A DNA stretch of 64,000 bases from Cryptomeria japonica (Eukaryota > Streptophyta > Pinopsida > Cupressales > Cupressaceae): contig NC_081414.1 in NCBI RefSeq assembly GCF_030272615.1, positions 519,133,185-519,197,184 on the forward strand. Reading direction: 5' to 3'. The notes below the pieces were generated by a model, which had not been told where the DNA came from, did no database searches, and saw only the letters and a program-made list of their open reading frames with translations. The position numbers were made by a program, and so were the translations under genes. Below are positions 12,732-24,310 of this stretch, one piece after another. How positions within the stretch are numbered: the stretch's first letter is position 1; each line of letters opens with the position of its first letter.

Positions 12732-15336
12732 TGGTGCAGGAGCACCTGAGCACCTGAATGCTCAAATCCTAGCAGGTATAACATTTTATTGCAAATTAAG
12801 CATGTGTGTTTATTTTTATGCTTCTAGTAGGTTTAATAGGTTTTTTTTGTGGTGTAATAAGGTTTGGAACTCATTTTGTGAGTTTCCAAGATTTTTTTTG
12901 GTTTTTTGCTCGGTAGGCTAAAAATTGTCAATTTTGGGTCCAAATGAGCATTTTTGAATTTTTTATGTTGTAAAGACTTGAAAGGAATTGGAGCATGTTT
13001 ATTTAGTGTTTCTAAATGATGTTGAGTCATTGGTTTGAGTGCCAAGTCACCGGAAGTCAAAATGCAATTTTTGAGCAACAAAAAGTTGTCAAAAGATGTC
13101 AAAAAAAGTGGTTTTTGGTGGTTTTGGTTAGTTCCAGCCTGTACCTATTCATACAAGGGCTTCAATAAGTTGGCACATGTATAAAAACCATGTTCCAATC
13201 ATTGTATGGGTTGTTCATTTTGGAAAATTAAGAAAAATACTTGTTTTGTTCTTGTTTTCTGTGAGTTTTTAACTAGTTTTCTGCACTTTTTAGAGTATAG
13301 TTCGTACCATGGCTCCATGAGTCCGTACTGAACCTGTTTTTGATTGATGTGATCTCCTTTGATGTTTTAGTAGTGATCTCTGATCTTTTCTTGGGGTTTG
13401 GAACAAGTTTTGTTTGAAGTGCTCTTGAGAAAGGCATTGTTTTGTGGTTCCAATGGAAGACCATTCATGGTCCAACTAATTTCTTCAAAGTCTCTTCATC
13501 CATGGCTTTGAGGGAATTTGTTGGATCTGTACATACTGTACCATACATCCATTTTCCTTTTCTAACAATGCACAGGTGTTTGTAAACCCATGGCAAGAAT
13601 GTGGAGTGAGCAACTTGGCTTGGGTATTCTTAGTTTTGTTTGAATGGTACTTTGCTGTTCATAGCACTGTACTTTGAAATTTTGAAGTAGACTTAAGTTG
13701 GCAAGAGTTATTTCTGCACTTTACCATCCTTGTCTCTCTCATGACTTGGTTGGATGCAAGAAGAAAAGGTGTAAACAGACTGAAAGACAGTGTGTCACTG
13801 TTTCACTGTTAAAACCTCAGTGCCAACCTCCCTCAAGGAAAACATGGAATGATGGATTCCTTTGTTTATGCATCATGGAATGTTTTTGTAAATGTCTTCA
13901 ATGTTAAGAAGGCAAGATACAAACTTTGGTTGTAAAGGACCTAAATAAGGATCCTAGAAAGGTGTATTTTCTGTCATAGTCTCATAATGCTACCATGCCT
14001 TGTGGCATCTTTCAAGTGTACAAATTAAAAGATCTTTGAAGAGATTATATGTATTTGTTTTTTCCTTGCCATTAACACCTTTTGTAGGCCAGGGATAGAG
14101 TAAAGAAGAAAACAAAACAAAGAAAGGAAGTTGCTGTCAAAAATGCACCTTATTGCTGTCAAAAATGCAGTGTTGACTATGTATGAACAACAGTTATAAA
14201 ATCCTTTCTTATTTTCTGTGCATGGTGTTCCAACTGATGTCAAACCATTGTTGCATCCCTAATTGACATACTTTCATTGTATTTGGTTTATCAATGATCA
14301 AAGTGTATGCAAAATCTTAAAAACGTTGCTGTCCCAGTCATCTAGACTGTTATTTCTGTGTAAGGGCAGCAGTATGACACTTGTTTGATATAATGATAGT
14401 AGTCTAAGATAAGTTTTGAATCTTTGGAAGTTTTTGGCATATGTTAAAGCAAGGTGTGAACATTTAACTTGGGTCTAGCATCATGGAGGAAACCTTTAAT
14501 TTGCAAACCCTCACCAAAACTCTTAAAAACCCTTGAAAAGTGCCTATTTTGTGGGACAGCACTCAAACAATCCGTATAGTATTTTCCATAGAAAAAATCC
14601 TTGATTATTCATCATCAATAGATCACATCTCCAAGGGTTTGTCATGAAGTTTAACAGATTGAGCAAGGTGAACAAATTTCATTAAAAACTAGGGCTAATT
14701 CTAGTAGCCTTTTTGGAGCAATTTTGTCAATTTCATGAAATCGGCAAGGAAGGAGAAGCAAAGGATTGTTTCAAACCATCAAAATTGGTGAGTTGAGACC
14801 TGAGACACCCTACTACATGCTCCATAGCATTGCACTAAGTCATTTGTTCAAGATTACCATTTGAACCTAGAAGTTGCCTTGAGTAAACCAATGTTCTTTG
14901 CACCCAACTTGGAAATTTTCATTCTTGGAAAGTGAAGGACAGTCATCATACCTTGCAGACCTATCCAGATGCTCAATAAAAACTTTAATATGATTGAATT
15001 CCTTAAAGGTGCAAAAAAGGTTAGGTAAACCATGGTTCTCCAACAGTTGCCCATTCCTGGAAGAGAGGAGATTCAGCCAGTTGGACAAACAAACTTGTTC
15101 ATTTTTGGTGACACACAAGAGGACCTCATTTCAGACTTGAATGCCTTAGCATGGAAGGTTAGGAGGAGTGATGTCCAATACATTAGAGTGCAAGCAGTGT
15201 TGAATAGAGAGGAGGAGATAGGAGAAAGGTTTAGAAGAATCCCTTTTGTGCCTAGGGATTGATTTGGGAAGCACATTGAGAACAAAGCCCACCGACCTCA
15301 AAAGAAGACTAACCTTCTATCATCCCTCCGCATCAT
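12732..15336 (+). repeat. Gypsy 5' LTR
   Basis: The LTR is 2,605 bp and pairs with 20024-22636. It contains short chance frames only (for example 13698-13907 and 15032-15262, each repeated in the 3' LTR), which I do not count as genes. Confidence 0.93.
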
Positions 15337-15339
15337 AGT

Positions 15340-15352
15340 GGTATCAGAGCCA
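15340..15352 (+). other. Primer binding site, initiator-Met tRNA
   Basis: TGGTATCAGAGCC lies three bases after the LTR end and matches the standard plant initiator-Met primer site exactly over its first 12 bases. Confidence 0.85.
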
Positions 15353-15380
15353 ATTCAGATTTGGGTTGAGAGATTAGCAT

Positions 15381-16490
15381 ATGTCTTGTAGTGAGTGAGT
15401 GGGAGACAACACTGACAACATGGTGACCAATGCAGAGTTAGCAAACAGGATGGAGGATCAAGGTGAAGAAAATAGGCTCCTTAGGGAAAGATTACAACAA
15501 CTTGAAAGAAAGTTGAACCAAGTAGAAGTCAAGACCAAAGAAGTCAGTCAGAGAGTAGAAAGTGCTGAAGATAAGAAGGAAAACTTAGAGGAAGAAATCC
15601 CAGAACCAGATCCAATCTTGGATAAAGAACAAGAAACCTTTTTACAAGCTTTGAAAGCTTTGACTGGAAAGGCCCTAGATGGAGTGTCCCTTTTTAGTGG
15701 CAAGATGGAACCAGAAGCACTAATGGAGTGGATAGAGGGTCTAGAGAATCACTTTAAATGTGATGGTATTATTGAAGCATAGAAAGTGAAGGTATCTAAA
15801 TCCAGAATGAGAGGGGCAGTCTTAACTTGGTGGAAATTCATCCAAGAGGAAAGGGTGAAAGAGGGAAAGAAACCCATAACCACCTGGAAGACAATGGTAA
15901 CTAAGATCAAAGACACCTACATGCATAAAGATTATGAAATCCAGTTGCATAGGAAGAGACAAAACTTGAGACAGAAAGACCTAGATGTCAGTAGTTACAC
16001 TGAATAATTCCAAAAACTAAGCCTTAGATCTAAGGTACAAGAAGATGAAAATGTCAGAGTAGCTAGGTATCTCAATGGGTTAAGATGGAATATTCAGGAA
16101 GAGTTAAGCCTATGGTGTCCCAACACATTACAGAAGTGTTATCAATTAGCATTGAAGGTAGAAGAGAGAAACAAGAAGAAACAAGAACATAATGGTAGAC
16201 GCAGAGGCAGAGGAAACAGAGGTAGTCATAGAGGCAATTTTGGGGGAAGATACACAGATCATAGGTCCTAAGGAGAGTCTAAGCTTATTGAGAAAAGCAG
16301 GGATTCTCAGAGCAGACCCAACTATAGGGGTAGGGGATCAAGCAACCCAGGAAGGGGTAGATCTAATGGACCTGGAAGAGGTTCATACTTCTCCACAATG
16401 AAGTGTTACAACTATCAGAAACCAGGCCATCCAGCATATAGATGCCCAGAAAAGCCAAGCTCATCTCAAGGAGGTGATAAGAGAGTCCAT
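15381..16490 (+). pseudogene. Gypsy Gag (capsid plus zinc knuckle)
   Basis: The frame starts at ATG 15381; a TGA at 15396 and later stops at 15780 (TAG), 16005 (TAA) and 16269 (TAA) break it. An N-terminal coiled coil (about 15440-15600) is followed by the Retrotrans_gag capsid pattern. This includes MEWIEGLENHF, then RGAVLTWW and a Lys-rich helix, through about 16180. An Arg/Gly-rich stretch and one CCHC knuckle, CYNYQKPGHPAYRC at 16404-16445, follow; the second Cys of that knuckle is Tyr. Gag packages the element RNA. It precedes the protease in the same frame, as in plant chromoviruses with a fused Gag-Pol. Confidence 0.85.
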
Positions 16491-16973
16491 TTTGTGCAAG
16501 AGGAAACCACACCAAAGCAAAGGTGTCTACCATCAGAAGAAGGGGAAAACCTCATGATCAGGAGGATCCTCATGAAAGAGCCATCTCAGAAAGATATGTC
16601 TCAAAGGAAAGCTCTTTTCAGGATCAAATGTAAGATCCAAGGAAAGGTGTGCAAAGTTATCATTGACTCAGGATCAACTGATAACATCATATCAAAAGAA
16701 GCTGCTACAAAACTTCATCTACCTAGAATACAGCACAATGAGCCCTACAAGGTCACATGGTTGGAAAAAGGGCAGCATGTATTGGTGAGTGAACAAACAT
16801 GGGTAGAGTTTAACATAGGTGAGTACCAAGATAATATTTTGTGTGATATACTACCTATGGATACTTGTCATTTGCTTTTAGGAAGACCTTGGCAATTTGA
16901 CAGAAAAGCACAATATGATGGAGAAAAGAACTCATACTCATTTTTCAAGAATGGTATCAACTATAAAATTTAG
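16491..16973 (+). pseudogene. Gypsy aspartic protease region
   Basis: The frame continues from Gag. The catalytic motif appears as VIIDSGSTDNIIS at about 16655-16693, preceded by a beta-strand-rich segment. A hydrophobic LLLGRPWQFD block closes the domain near 16874-16902, the usual end of a chromovirus protease. A TAG at 16971-16973 interrupts the frame just after it. The enzyme would process Gag-Pol. The active-site Asp is intact. Confidence 0.85.
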
Positions 16974-17021
16974 TCCCTTAATGAAGAGAGTGAGGGCAGC
17001 AAACCAAAAGTTCCCAACATT

Positions 17022-18380
17022 TTGTTAGTTGGTGAAAAAGAGTTCATTCATACCCTAAAAGAAGGTGATGGCATAGGTTTTGCATTAGTAACTAAGCCAG
17101 TTGATGAAAAGAAAGAAAAGAAGATAGAAATCCCAAATGAGGTGCAGCAACTTCTAGATCAATTTAAGTCAATTGTTAATGATGGTCAACCAACCTCTCT
17201 ACCTCCTCAGAGAGCCATTAGCCACCAGATAGATTTCATCTCAGGTGTATCCTTACCAAACAAAGCTGCTTACAAAATGACACTTGAACAAAATTAGGAA
17301 GTGGTAAGACAAATCCAAGAGCTATTAGACCAAGGAATGATTAGGAAAAGTATTAGTCCATGTGCAATACCCACAGTGTTAGCACCTAAGAAAGGTGGGG
17401 CTTGGAGACTTTGTACAGATTCAAGAGTAATAAACAAGATCACAATCAGGTATAGATTCCCCATTCCTAGGATAGAAGATCTTATGGATTGTTTAGGGGG
17501 AGCAAAATATTTTAGTAAGATAGACCTAAAAAGTGGTTATCATCAAATCCACATCAAAGAGGGAGATGAATGGAAAACAGCTTTCAAGACAAATGAGGGG
17601 TTGTATGAATGACTAGTCATACCATTTGGGTTAACAAATGCACCCAGTACATTCATGAGATTGATGAATGAGGTGTTACATGACTTCATAGGCAGGTTTG
17701 TAGTTGTGTACCTTGATGACATCTTAATTTTCAGTCAAACCAAGGAAGAACACCTCCAACATTTGCAGATTGTCTTACAAAGATTGAATGATGAACAACT
17801 TACTATCAACCTAGAAAAATGTGATTTCCTTAAGAAAGAGCTAGTCTATTTGGGTTTTTTTGTTTCAGGGGGTGATTTGAAGATGGATCCAGATAAGGTA
17901 GAAGCCATAGTTAATTTGCCAACCCCTAAGAATGCTAGTGATGTCAGGAGTTTTCATGGACTTGCTCAATTTAATAGGAAATTTATCAGAGGTTTCAGTG
18001 AAATATGTGCACCTATGTTAGAAACCATTAAGGGTGGTGTGAAAGTGAAATTTCAGTGGACAGAAGCAGCCAACAGGGGATTTGAATTGCTGAAAGTTAG
18101 AGTTGCTACCCAACCAGTGTTGATTCTACCTAGTTTTGATAAATTGTTTACCTTAGAGTGTGATGCAAGTAATATTGCTATTGGTGCTGTTTTGAGTCAG
18201 GATAATAGACCTGTTGCATTTTTCAGTGAAAAGCTTAATGATGCTAAGAAGAAATATTCTTCATATGATCTTGAAATGTATGCTTTGGTTCAGGCACTTA
18301 GGAAATGGAGGCATTACCTTCTTCCTAAAGAATTTGTGGTTTACACTGACAACCAGGCACTTAGTTTTCTCAATTCATAG
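17022..18380 (+). pseudogene. Gypsy reverse transcriptase and RNase H
   Basis: The same frame continues with stops at 17295 (TAG), 17610 (TGA) and 18378 (TAG). RT blocks seen in order: [13 protein letters not shown], the [13 protein letters not shown] block with its catalytic Asp, a [11 protein letters not shown] block, then YLDDILIFS at about 17709-17735 carrying the two active-site Asp residues. The connection domain leads to RNase H with [16 protein letters not shown] and [10 protein letters not shown]. The TGA at 17610 falls where the motif normally has Trp. The domain order and motif spelling are those of Ty3/gypsy. The enzyme copies element RNA to DNA and removes the RNA strand. Confidence 0.93.
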
Positions 18381-19596
18381 GATAAGCTTAGTCACAGACA
18401 TGTTAAATGGGTAGAGTCTTTGCAAGCATATACCTTTACTTTGAAGCATAAGAAAGGACAGTGCAATAAAGTAGTTGATGCATTGAGTAGAAGGTTACTT
18501 ACTGTTCAAGAAATTCAAATTAGAAGTATTGGTATAGAATGTTTTAAGGATTTATATCCACATGATTATGATTTTGCTGATATTTACAAGGTTTGTCAAG
18601 ATTTTCAGAATACTTTTCATAGTGAATATGCTGACTATACTTTGCAGAATGGATTGTTATTCAGGGGTGGACAGCTGTGTGTGCCAAAAGGTTCGATGAG
18701 GGAGAATCTGATACAGGAAAAGCACAATGGTTTCTTGAGTGGTCACTTTGGTCTTAATAAGAGTTTGGAATTGGTTCAGAGGCACTATTTTTGGCCTAAG
18801 ATGCAGGCAGATGTCAAGAAATATGTTGAGCAATGCATGGTATGTCAGAAAGCCAAGTGTACTAGCACTAATGTTGGTTTGTATCAACCTCTTCCCATAC
18901 CTTCTAGGCCTTGGGATTGCATTAGTATGGATTTTGTGGTAGGTTTGCCCAAAACAAAAACAGGATGTGATAGTATTTTTGTGGTTGTTGACAGATTCAA
19001 TAAAATGGCACATTTCATACCTTGCAAAACTACTAATGATGCTAGTCACATTGCTTTTCTTTTCTTTAAGTTGTAAGAATTCATGGTTTGCCATCCAGCA
19101 TTGTATCTGATAGAGATGCTAAGTTTTGGGTCATTTTTGGAAAAATTTATGGAAGAAATTGGGTACTAACTTGTCTTTTGGCTCAACTTACCATCCCCAG
19201 ATAGATGGTCAAACAGAAGTGGTGAACAAAACATTGGGTAATCTACTCAGATGTCTTACCAAAGAATATGGGCAAAGTTGGGATCAACTCATCCATCAGG
19301 CAGAGTTTGCATATAGTGACAGTGTAAACAGATCCACTGGTAAGAGCCCATTTTAGATTGTTTATGGAATGCATCCTAGAGGTGTTTTTGAGTTAAATGA
19401 TGTAACTAATTTGCAGCAAGTGAGTGGTACAACAGAAGATATGGCACAATCTATGAAAGAAATTCATGAGCAGGTACAGAAGTCTTTACAAGAAACTACT
19501 CAAAAAGTTAAGGAGAGAGTTGATGCTTCAAAAAGAGATGTTCAATTTTCAGTGGGTGATTATGTGATGGTCCATCTCAACAAGTCATGGTTATAG
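18381..19596 (+). pseudogene. Gypsy integrase
   Basis: The N-terminal zinc-binding motif is visible as HNGFLSGHFG with the downstream CMVCQK pair (HHCC, about 18724-18855). The catalytic core follows with PWDCISMDFVVGLPK (first Asp), the SDRDAK region (second Asp) and an STYHPQIDGQTEVVN block (19185-19230) carrying the Glu. The frame shifts once between about 19065 and 19100: upstream sequence is in one phase and everything from 19126 to 20001 in the next. TAG stops follow at 19354 and 19594. The protein would insert element DNA and create the 5-bp target duplication. Confidence 0.92.
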
Positions 19597-19602
19597 AAAG
19601 GA

Positions 19603-20001
19603 GTGCCTACTAAGTTGCAAATGAGAAGAGTAGGACCATGCAAAATCTTGGCTAAATATGGCCATAATGCTTACAAAGTTGATTTGCCTAATGAAGTTTC
19701 TATGTCTCCTATTTTCAATGTTGCAGATTTGGTGCCATTCAAAGGGGAGCTACCATCAGATCCACAAATATTTTTAGATCTTTCTCATTCCCTTTCTGAT
19801 CTTCCTCTCCCCTCTTCTTCTACTCCCATTCCTCAGCAGGTACTAGATTCAAGAATCATCAAAAAGACAAGACACCATACCTACTTGGAGCATCTCATCA
19901 AGTGGAAGGATAAACTAGCTTCTGAAGCCACATGGATACCTGAAAGTGACTTTCTCAAAGCTATAATTCCTCTTTCTTTACTGCCCAAAGGAGTCACATG
20001 A
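19603..20001 (+). pseudogene. Integrase C-terminus with chromodomain
   Basis: After the TAG at 19594-19596 the frame continues through RRVGPCKILAKYG (GPY/F-type module, near 19627). At 19840-19965 comes a chromodomain-like block, ending LEHLIKWKDKLASEATWIP, which keeps the aromatic Trp pair and the Glu-Ala-Thr-Trp turn typical of chromoviral integrases. Such chromodomains steer insertion to marked chromatin. The frame ends at 20001, about 20 bp before the 3' LTR. Confidence 0.85.
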
Positions 20002-20023
20002 CTTCTTTGTCCTTAGGGGAGTA

Positions 20024-22636
20024 TGGTGCAGGAGCACCTGAGCACCCGAATGCTCAAATCCTAGCAGGTATAACATTTTATTGCAAATTAAGAATGTGTG
20101 TTTATTTTATGCTTCTAGTAGGTTTAATAGGTTTTTTTTGTGGTGTAATAAGGTTTGGAACTCATTTTGTGATTTTCCAAGATTTTTTTGGTTTTTGGCT
20201 TGGTAGGCTAAAAATTGTCAATTTTGGGTCCAAATGAGCATTTTTGAATTTTTGATGTTGTAAAGACTTGAAAGGCATTGGAGCATGTTTATTTAGTGTT
20301 TCTAAATGATTTTGAGTCATTGGTTTGAGTGCCAAGTCACCGGAAGTCAAAATGCAATTTTTGAGCAACAAAAAGTTGTCAAAAAGTTGTCAAAAGTTGT
20401 CAAAAAAAGTGGTTTTTGGTGGTTTTGGTTAGTTCCAGCCTGTACATATCCATAAAAGGGCTTCAATAAGTTGTTACATGTATAAAAACCATGTTCCAAT
20501 CATTGTATGGGTTGTTCATTTTGGAAAATTAAGAAAAATACTTGTTTTGCTCTTGTTTTCTGTGAGTTTTTAACTAGTTTTCTACACTTTTTAGAGTACA
20601 GTCCGTACCATGGCTCCATGAGTCCATACTGAACCTGTTTTTGATTTATGTGATCTCCTTTGATATTTTAGTACTGATCTCTGATCTTTTCTTGGGGTTT
20701 GGAACAAGTGTTGTTTGAAGTGCTCTTGAGAAAGGCATTGTTTTGTGGTTCCAATGGAGGACCATTCATGGTCCAACTAATTTCTTCAAAGTCTCTTCAT
20801 CCATGGCTTTGAGGGAATTTGTTGGATCTGTACATACTGTACCATACATCCATTTTCCTTTTCTAACAATGCACAGGTGTTTGTAAACCCATGGCAAGTA
20901 TGTGGAGTGAGCAACTTGGCTTGGGTATTCTTAGATTTGTTTGAATGGTACTTTGCTGTTCATAGCACTGTACTTTGAAATTTTGAAGTAGACTTAAGTT
21001 GGCAAGAGTTATTTCTGCACTTTACCATCCTTGTCTCTCTCATGACTTGGTTGGATGCAAGAAGAAAAGGTGTAAACAGACTAAAAGACAGTGTGTCACT
21101 GTTTCACTGTTAAAACCTCAGTGCCAACCTCCCTCAAGGAAAACATGGAATGATGGATTCCTTTGTTTATGCATCATGGAATGTTTTTGTAAATGTCTTC
21201 AATGTTAAGAAGGCAAGATACAAACTTTGGTTGTAAAGGACCTAAATAAGGATCCTAGAAAGGTGTATTTTCTGTCATAGTCTCATAATGCTACCATGCC
21301 TTGTGGCATCTTTCAAGTGTACAAATTAAAAGATCTTTGAAGAGATTATATGTATTTGTTTTTTCCTTTCCATTAACACCTTTTGTAGGCCAGGGATAGA
21401 GTAAAGAAGCAAACAAAACAAAGAAAGGAAGTTGCTGTCAAAAATGCACCTTATTGCTGTCAAAAATGCAGTGTTGACTGTGTATGAAAAACAGTTATAA
21501 AATCCTTTCTTATTTTCTATGCATGGTGTTCCAACTGATGTCAAACCATTGTTGCATCCCTAATTGACATACTTTCATTGTATTTGGTTTATCAATGATC
21601 AAAGTGTATGCAAAATCTTAAAAACGTTGCTGTCCCAGTCATCTAGACTGTTATTTCTGTGTAAGGGCAGCAGTATGACACTTGTTTGATATAATGACAG
21701 TAGTCTAAGATAAGTTTTAAATCTTTGGAAGTGTTTTGAATATGTTAAAGCAAGGTTTGAACATTTAACTTTGTTCTAGCATCATGGAGGAAACCTTTAA
21801 TTTGCAAATCCTCACCAAAACTCTTAAAAACCCTTGAAAAGTGCCTATTTTGTGGGACAACACTCAAACAGTCCATACAGTATTTGCCATAGAAAAAATC
21901 CTTGAGTATTCATCATCAATAGACCACATCTCCAAGGGTTTGTCATGAAGTTTAACAGATTGAGCAAGGTGAACAAATTTCATTAAAAACTAGGGCTAAT
22001 TCTAGTAGCCTTTTTGGAGCAATTTTGTCAATTTCATGAAATCGGTAAGGAAGGAGAAGCAAAGGATTGTTTCAAACCATCAAAATTGGTGAGTTGAGAC
22101 CTGAGACACCCTACTACATGCTCCATATCATTTCACTAAGTCATTTGTTCAAGATTACCATTTGAACCTAGAAGTTGCCTTGAGTAAACCAATGTTCTTT
22201 GCACCCAACTTGGAAATTTTCATTCTTGGAAAGTGAAGGACAATCATCATACCTTGCAGACCTATCCAGATGCTCAATCAAAACTTTAATATGATTGAAT
22301 TCCATAAAGGTGCAAACAAGCTTAGGTAAGCCATGGTTCTTCAACAGTTGCCCATTCCTGGAAGAGAGGAGATTCAGCCAGTTGGACAACCAAACTTGTT
22401 CATTTTTGGTGACACACAAGAGGACCTCATTTCAGACTTGAATGCCTTAGCATGGAAGGTTAGGAGGAGTGATGTACAATAAATTAGAGTGCAAGCAGTG
22501 TTGAATAGAGAGGAGGAGATAGGAGAAAGGTTTAGAAGAATCCCTTTTGTGCCTAGGGATTGATTTGGGAAGCACATTGAGAACAAAGCCCACCAACCTC
22601 AAAAGAAGACTAACCTTCTATCATCCATCCTCATCA
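20024..22636 (+). repeat. Gypsy 3' LTR
   Basis: The LTR is 2,613 bp and preceded by a short purine tract at 20014-20022. It ends TCATCA at 22631-22636, followed by the CTATC duplication. An extra AAAAGTTGT unit near 20380-20400 is absent from the 5' LTR. Confidence 0.93.
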
Positions 22637-23944
22637 CTATCCTCAGACAAACCAGATGAGGTGTTTCACAGTGAAGGTGAAAGAGTTATAGAACAAATTG
22701 ATCCTATTGATGTGGATGTATTAGATAATGAGGATATCACTCTTGACAATGAGAAAGTGAAACAGGACAAGGAAAAAGCTGAAAAAGAGAAACAGGGCAA
22801 AGAGAAAGCGGAGAAAGAGAAAGAGGAAAAAGCAAGGCAAGAAGAAATCAAGAGGAAAGAGTCAGAGAAAAAGAAAGAGCAAGACAAAAGAAAAGAGGAA
22901 GAGAAAAAGAAAGAGATAGAGAAGAAGAAAGAGGAAGAGAAGAGGAAAGAAGAGGAGAAGAGGAAAGAAGAGGAGAAGAGGAAGGAAGAAGAAAGGAAGA
23001 AGGAGGAAGAGAAGAAAAAGTAGGAAGAGGAAAAGAAGAAAGAATAAATGGAGAAGAAACAAGAAGAGGAGCAAAAGAAAAAAGAAGAGGATAAGAAAAA
23101 AGTAGAAGAGGAGAAGGAAGTAGAGAAGAACAAACAAGCAAAGACTCCTAAGGCAACCAGTGGTCAAACCAAATAGGTTGATACCACCAGTCCTATTGAT
23201 CTTCAATAAGTAGATGAGTCTGAACTAGTTCGAAGCATCAAACTTGAATAGGAGAGATTGGAAGAGTTGCGGAGGAAGAAAGAACAGGATGTCATACAAA
23301 CTGCGGTTGACACCCTTACCAGTCTAATTCCCAGTACCGATTCCTCTCTATCCAAGCTTAAAATTTTGTTTACCATAGTAGAGGACAAGGTACAATGCTT
23401 GGAAGATGTTGCTGAAGCCACTGCAATGAAGAACCATGAAAAGGCACTCAATACTGCCTTAGTAAAGAAAATGAATGAGCTTCAGACACAACTATTGAAG
23501 CAACAGAATAATATTACTGTTGCTATAGGTGAAGGTAAATTATTGTTGAGTAAAATCTGCCAACCCTATCTATTTTGTGATGATGTGCTTAACCAGAAAG
23601 CTAAACTCCAATCAGAGTTATAGGCATATATCAACAATTTCAAGATGCCATATGACTCATTCACTACCTATGGACAAACCATTCATCATTATCAGTATTA
23701 GACTGCCAAGATGGACTTAGAGATCAACAACCAGTCTAAATATTTGCAGGAGCTTCAACTGCTCCTATTGCCAAGATTGCAGATTCTTAATAAAATTTTT
23801 CTCAACTTAGAAGCTATCACGGTAACTCAAGAGATGAGTACCATTGATGCAATGGAAGAACTCATATTCTAGATGAAGATTGAAAGTGAGGTTTCTACCT
23901 CATTACTTGATTCATGGACATTGGTCATGAAAACTTTTATGTAG
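22637..23944 (+). pseudogene. Element A ORF2, 3' part
   Basis: Removing the gypsy and one CTATC copy makes the frame continuous: codons ending at 12731 resume with SSDKPDEVFHSEGER, confirming that this is the tail of ORF2. A highly charged Lys/Glu region (22760-23130) follows, then a helical region without low complexity (LTSLIPSTDSS, LFTIVEDKVQCLEDV). In-frame stops, mostly TAG, occur at about 23020, 23044, 23173, 23206, 23248, 23621, 23698 and 23869. The C-terminal end is uncertain; a TAG at 23942-23944 is taken as the last. No enzymatic motif is seen. The helical composition hints at an oligomerising or structural protein, but this is inference. Confidence 0.6.
22935..22992 (+). repeat. 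18-bp coding tandem repeat in ORF2
   Basis: About three units of GAAGAGGAGAAGAGGAAA-like sequence encode EEEKRK-type hexapeptides inside a longer Lys/Glu-rich region. Replication slippage is the likely origin. Confidence 0.7.
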
Positions 23945-24248
23945 GGCTTTAAATTTGTTTTTGAGAAATTTCATTCCCTATTGTCACGAACATTTACTTT
24001 ATTTCTATTATATATACAAAAAGGGGTTACTTTGCATTACTTTGTCATTTTTGGCAAAGGGGGAGTAGTGTACATTAAAATTTTGGTGATTGTTACCATT
24101 TCATGTATACTTTCATGTTACCATTTTGGGAAGTAGTGTACATTGTAATTTCTGCAAAAGGGATAGTGTATATGCTTAGGGGGAGTAATTTTGATAATGG
24201 CAATTTTTGTTGTAAAAACACTTAGATGTCAAAGTTTTTCTAAGTGTT

Positions 24249-24310
24249 GCCATCAATGCCAAAGGGGGAGATTGTTGGCATTTTGATGATGTTTTGATTG
24301 TCATTGATGG
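24249..24310 (+). promoter_or_regulatory. Polypurine tract of element A with flanking hairpin
   Basis: AAAGGGGGAGA (24261-24271) directly precedes the 3' LTR and would prime plus-strand DNA synthesis. CCATCAATG (24250-24258) upstream and CATTGATGG (24302-24310) inside the LTR are exact reverse complements and could pair across the junction. Two more GGGGGAG tracts lie upstream near 24058 and 24179. Confidence 0.65.

Larger units (their letters stand above)
12732..22636 (+). mobile_element. Nested Ty3/gypsy chromovirus
   Basis: A 9.9-kb element has 2.6-kb LTRs beginning TGGTGCAGG and ending CATCA. It is flanked by a perfect 5-bp target duplication CTATC (12727-12731 and 22637-22641). Internal order is primer site, gag, protease, RT, RNase H, integrase, chromodomain, which places it among chromoviruses. 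The pol order with integrase last and a C-terminal chromodomain excludes Copia. It sits in ORF2 of element A, in the same orientation. Gag-pol is mostly one frame with about ten in-frame stops and one frameshift near 19070, so this copy is inactive. The LTRs differ at only a few percent of sites by eye, so it is younger than its host element. Confidence 0.93.

Noticed and set aside
13698-15262. Small ORFs repeated at 20999-22586
   Set aside because: They lie in both gypsy LTRs and are identical by duplication; no recognisable protein.
15381-20001. Programmed read-through or stop-codon recoding in gypsy gag-pol
   Set aside because: Stops are many, of all three types, and accompanied by a frameshift; decay explains them better than recoding.
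22666-23133. Long minus-strand Phe/Ser-rich ORF
   Set aside because: It is the antisense shadow of the Lys/Glu-rich part of ORF2.
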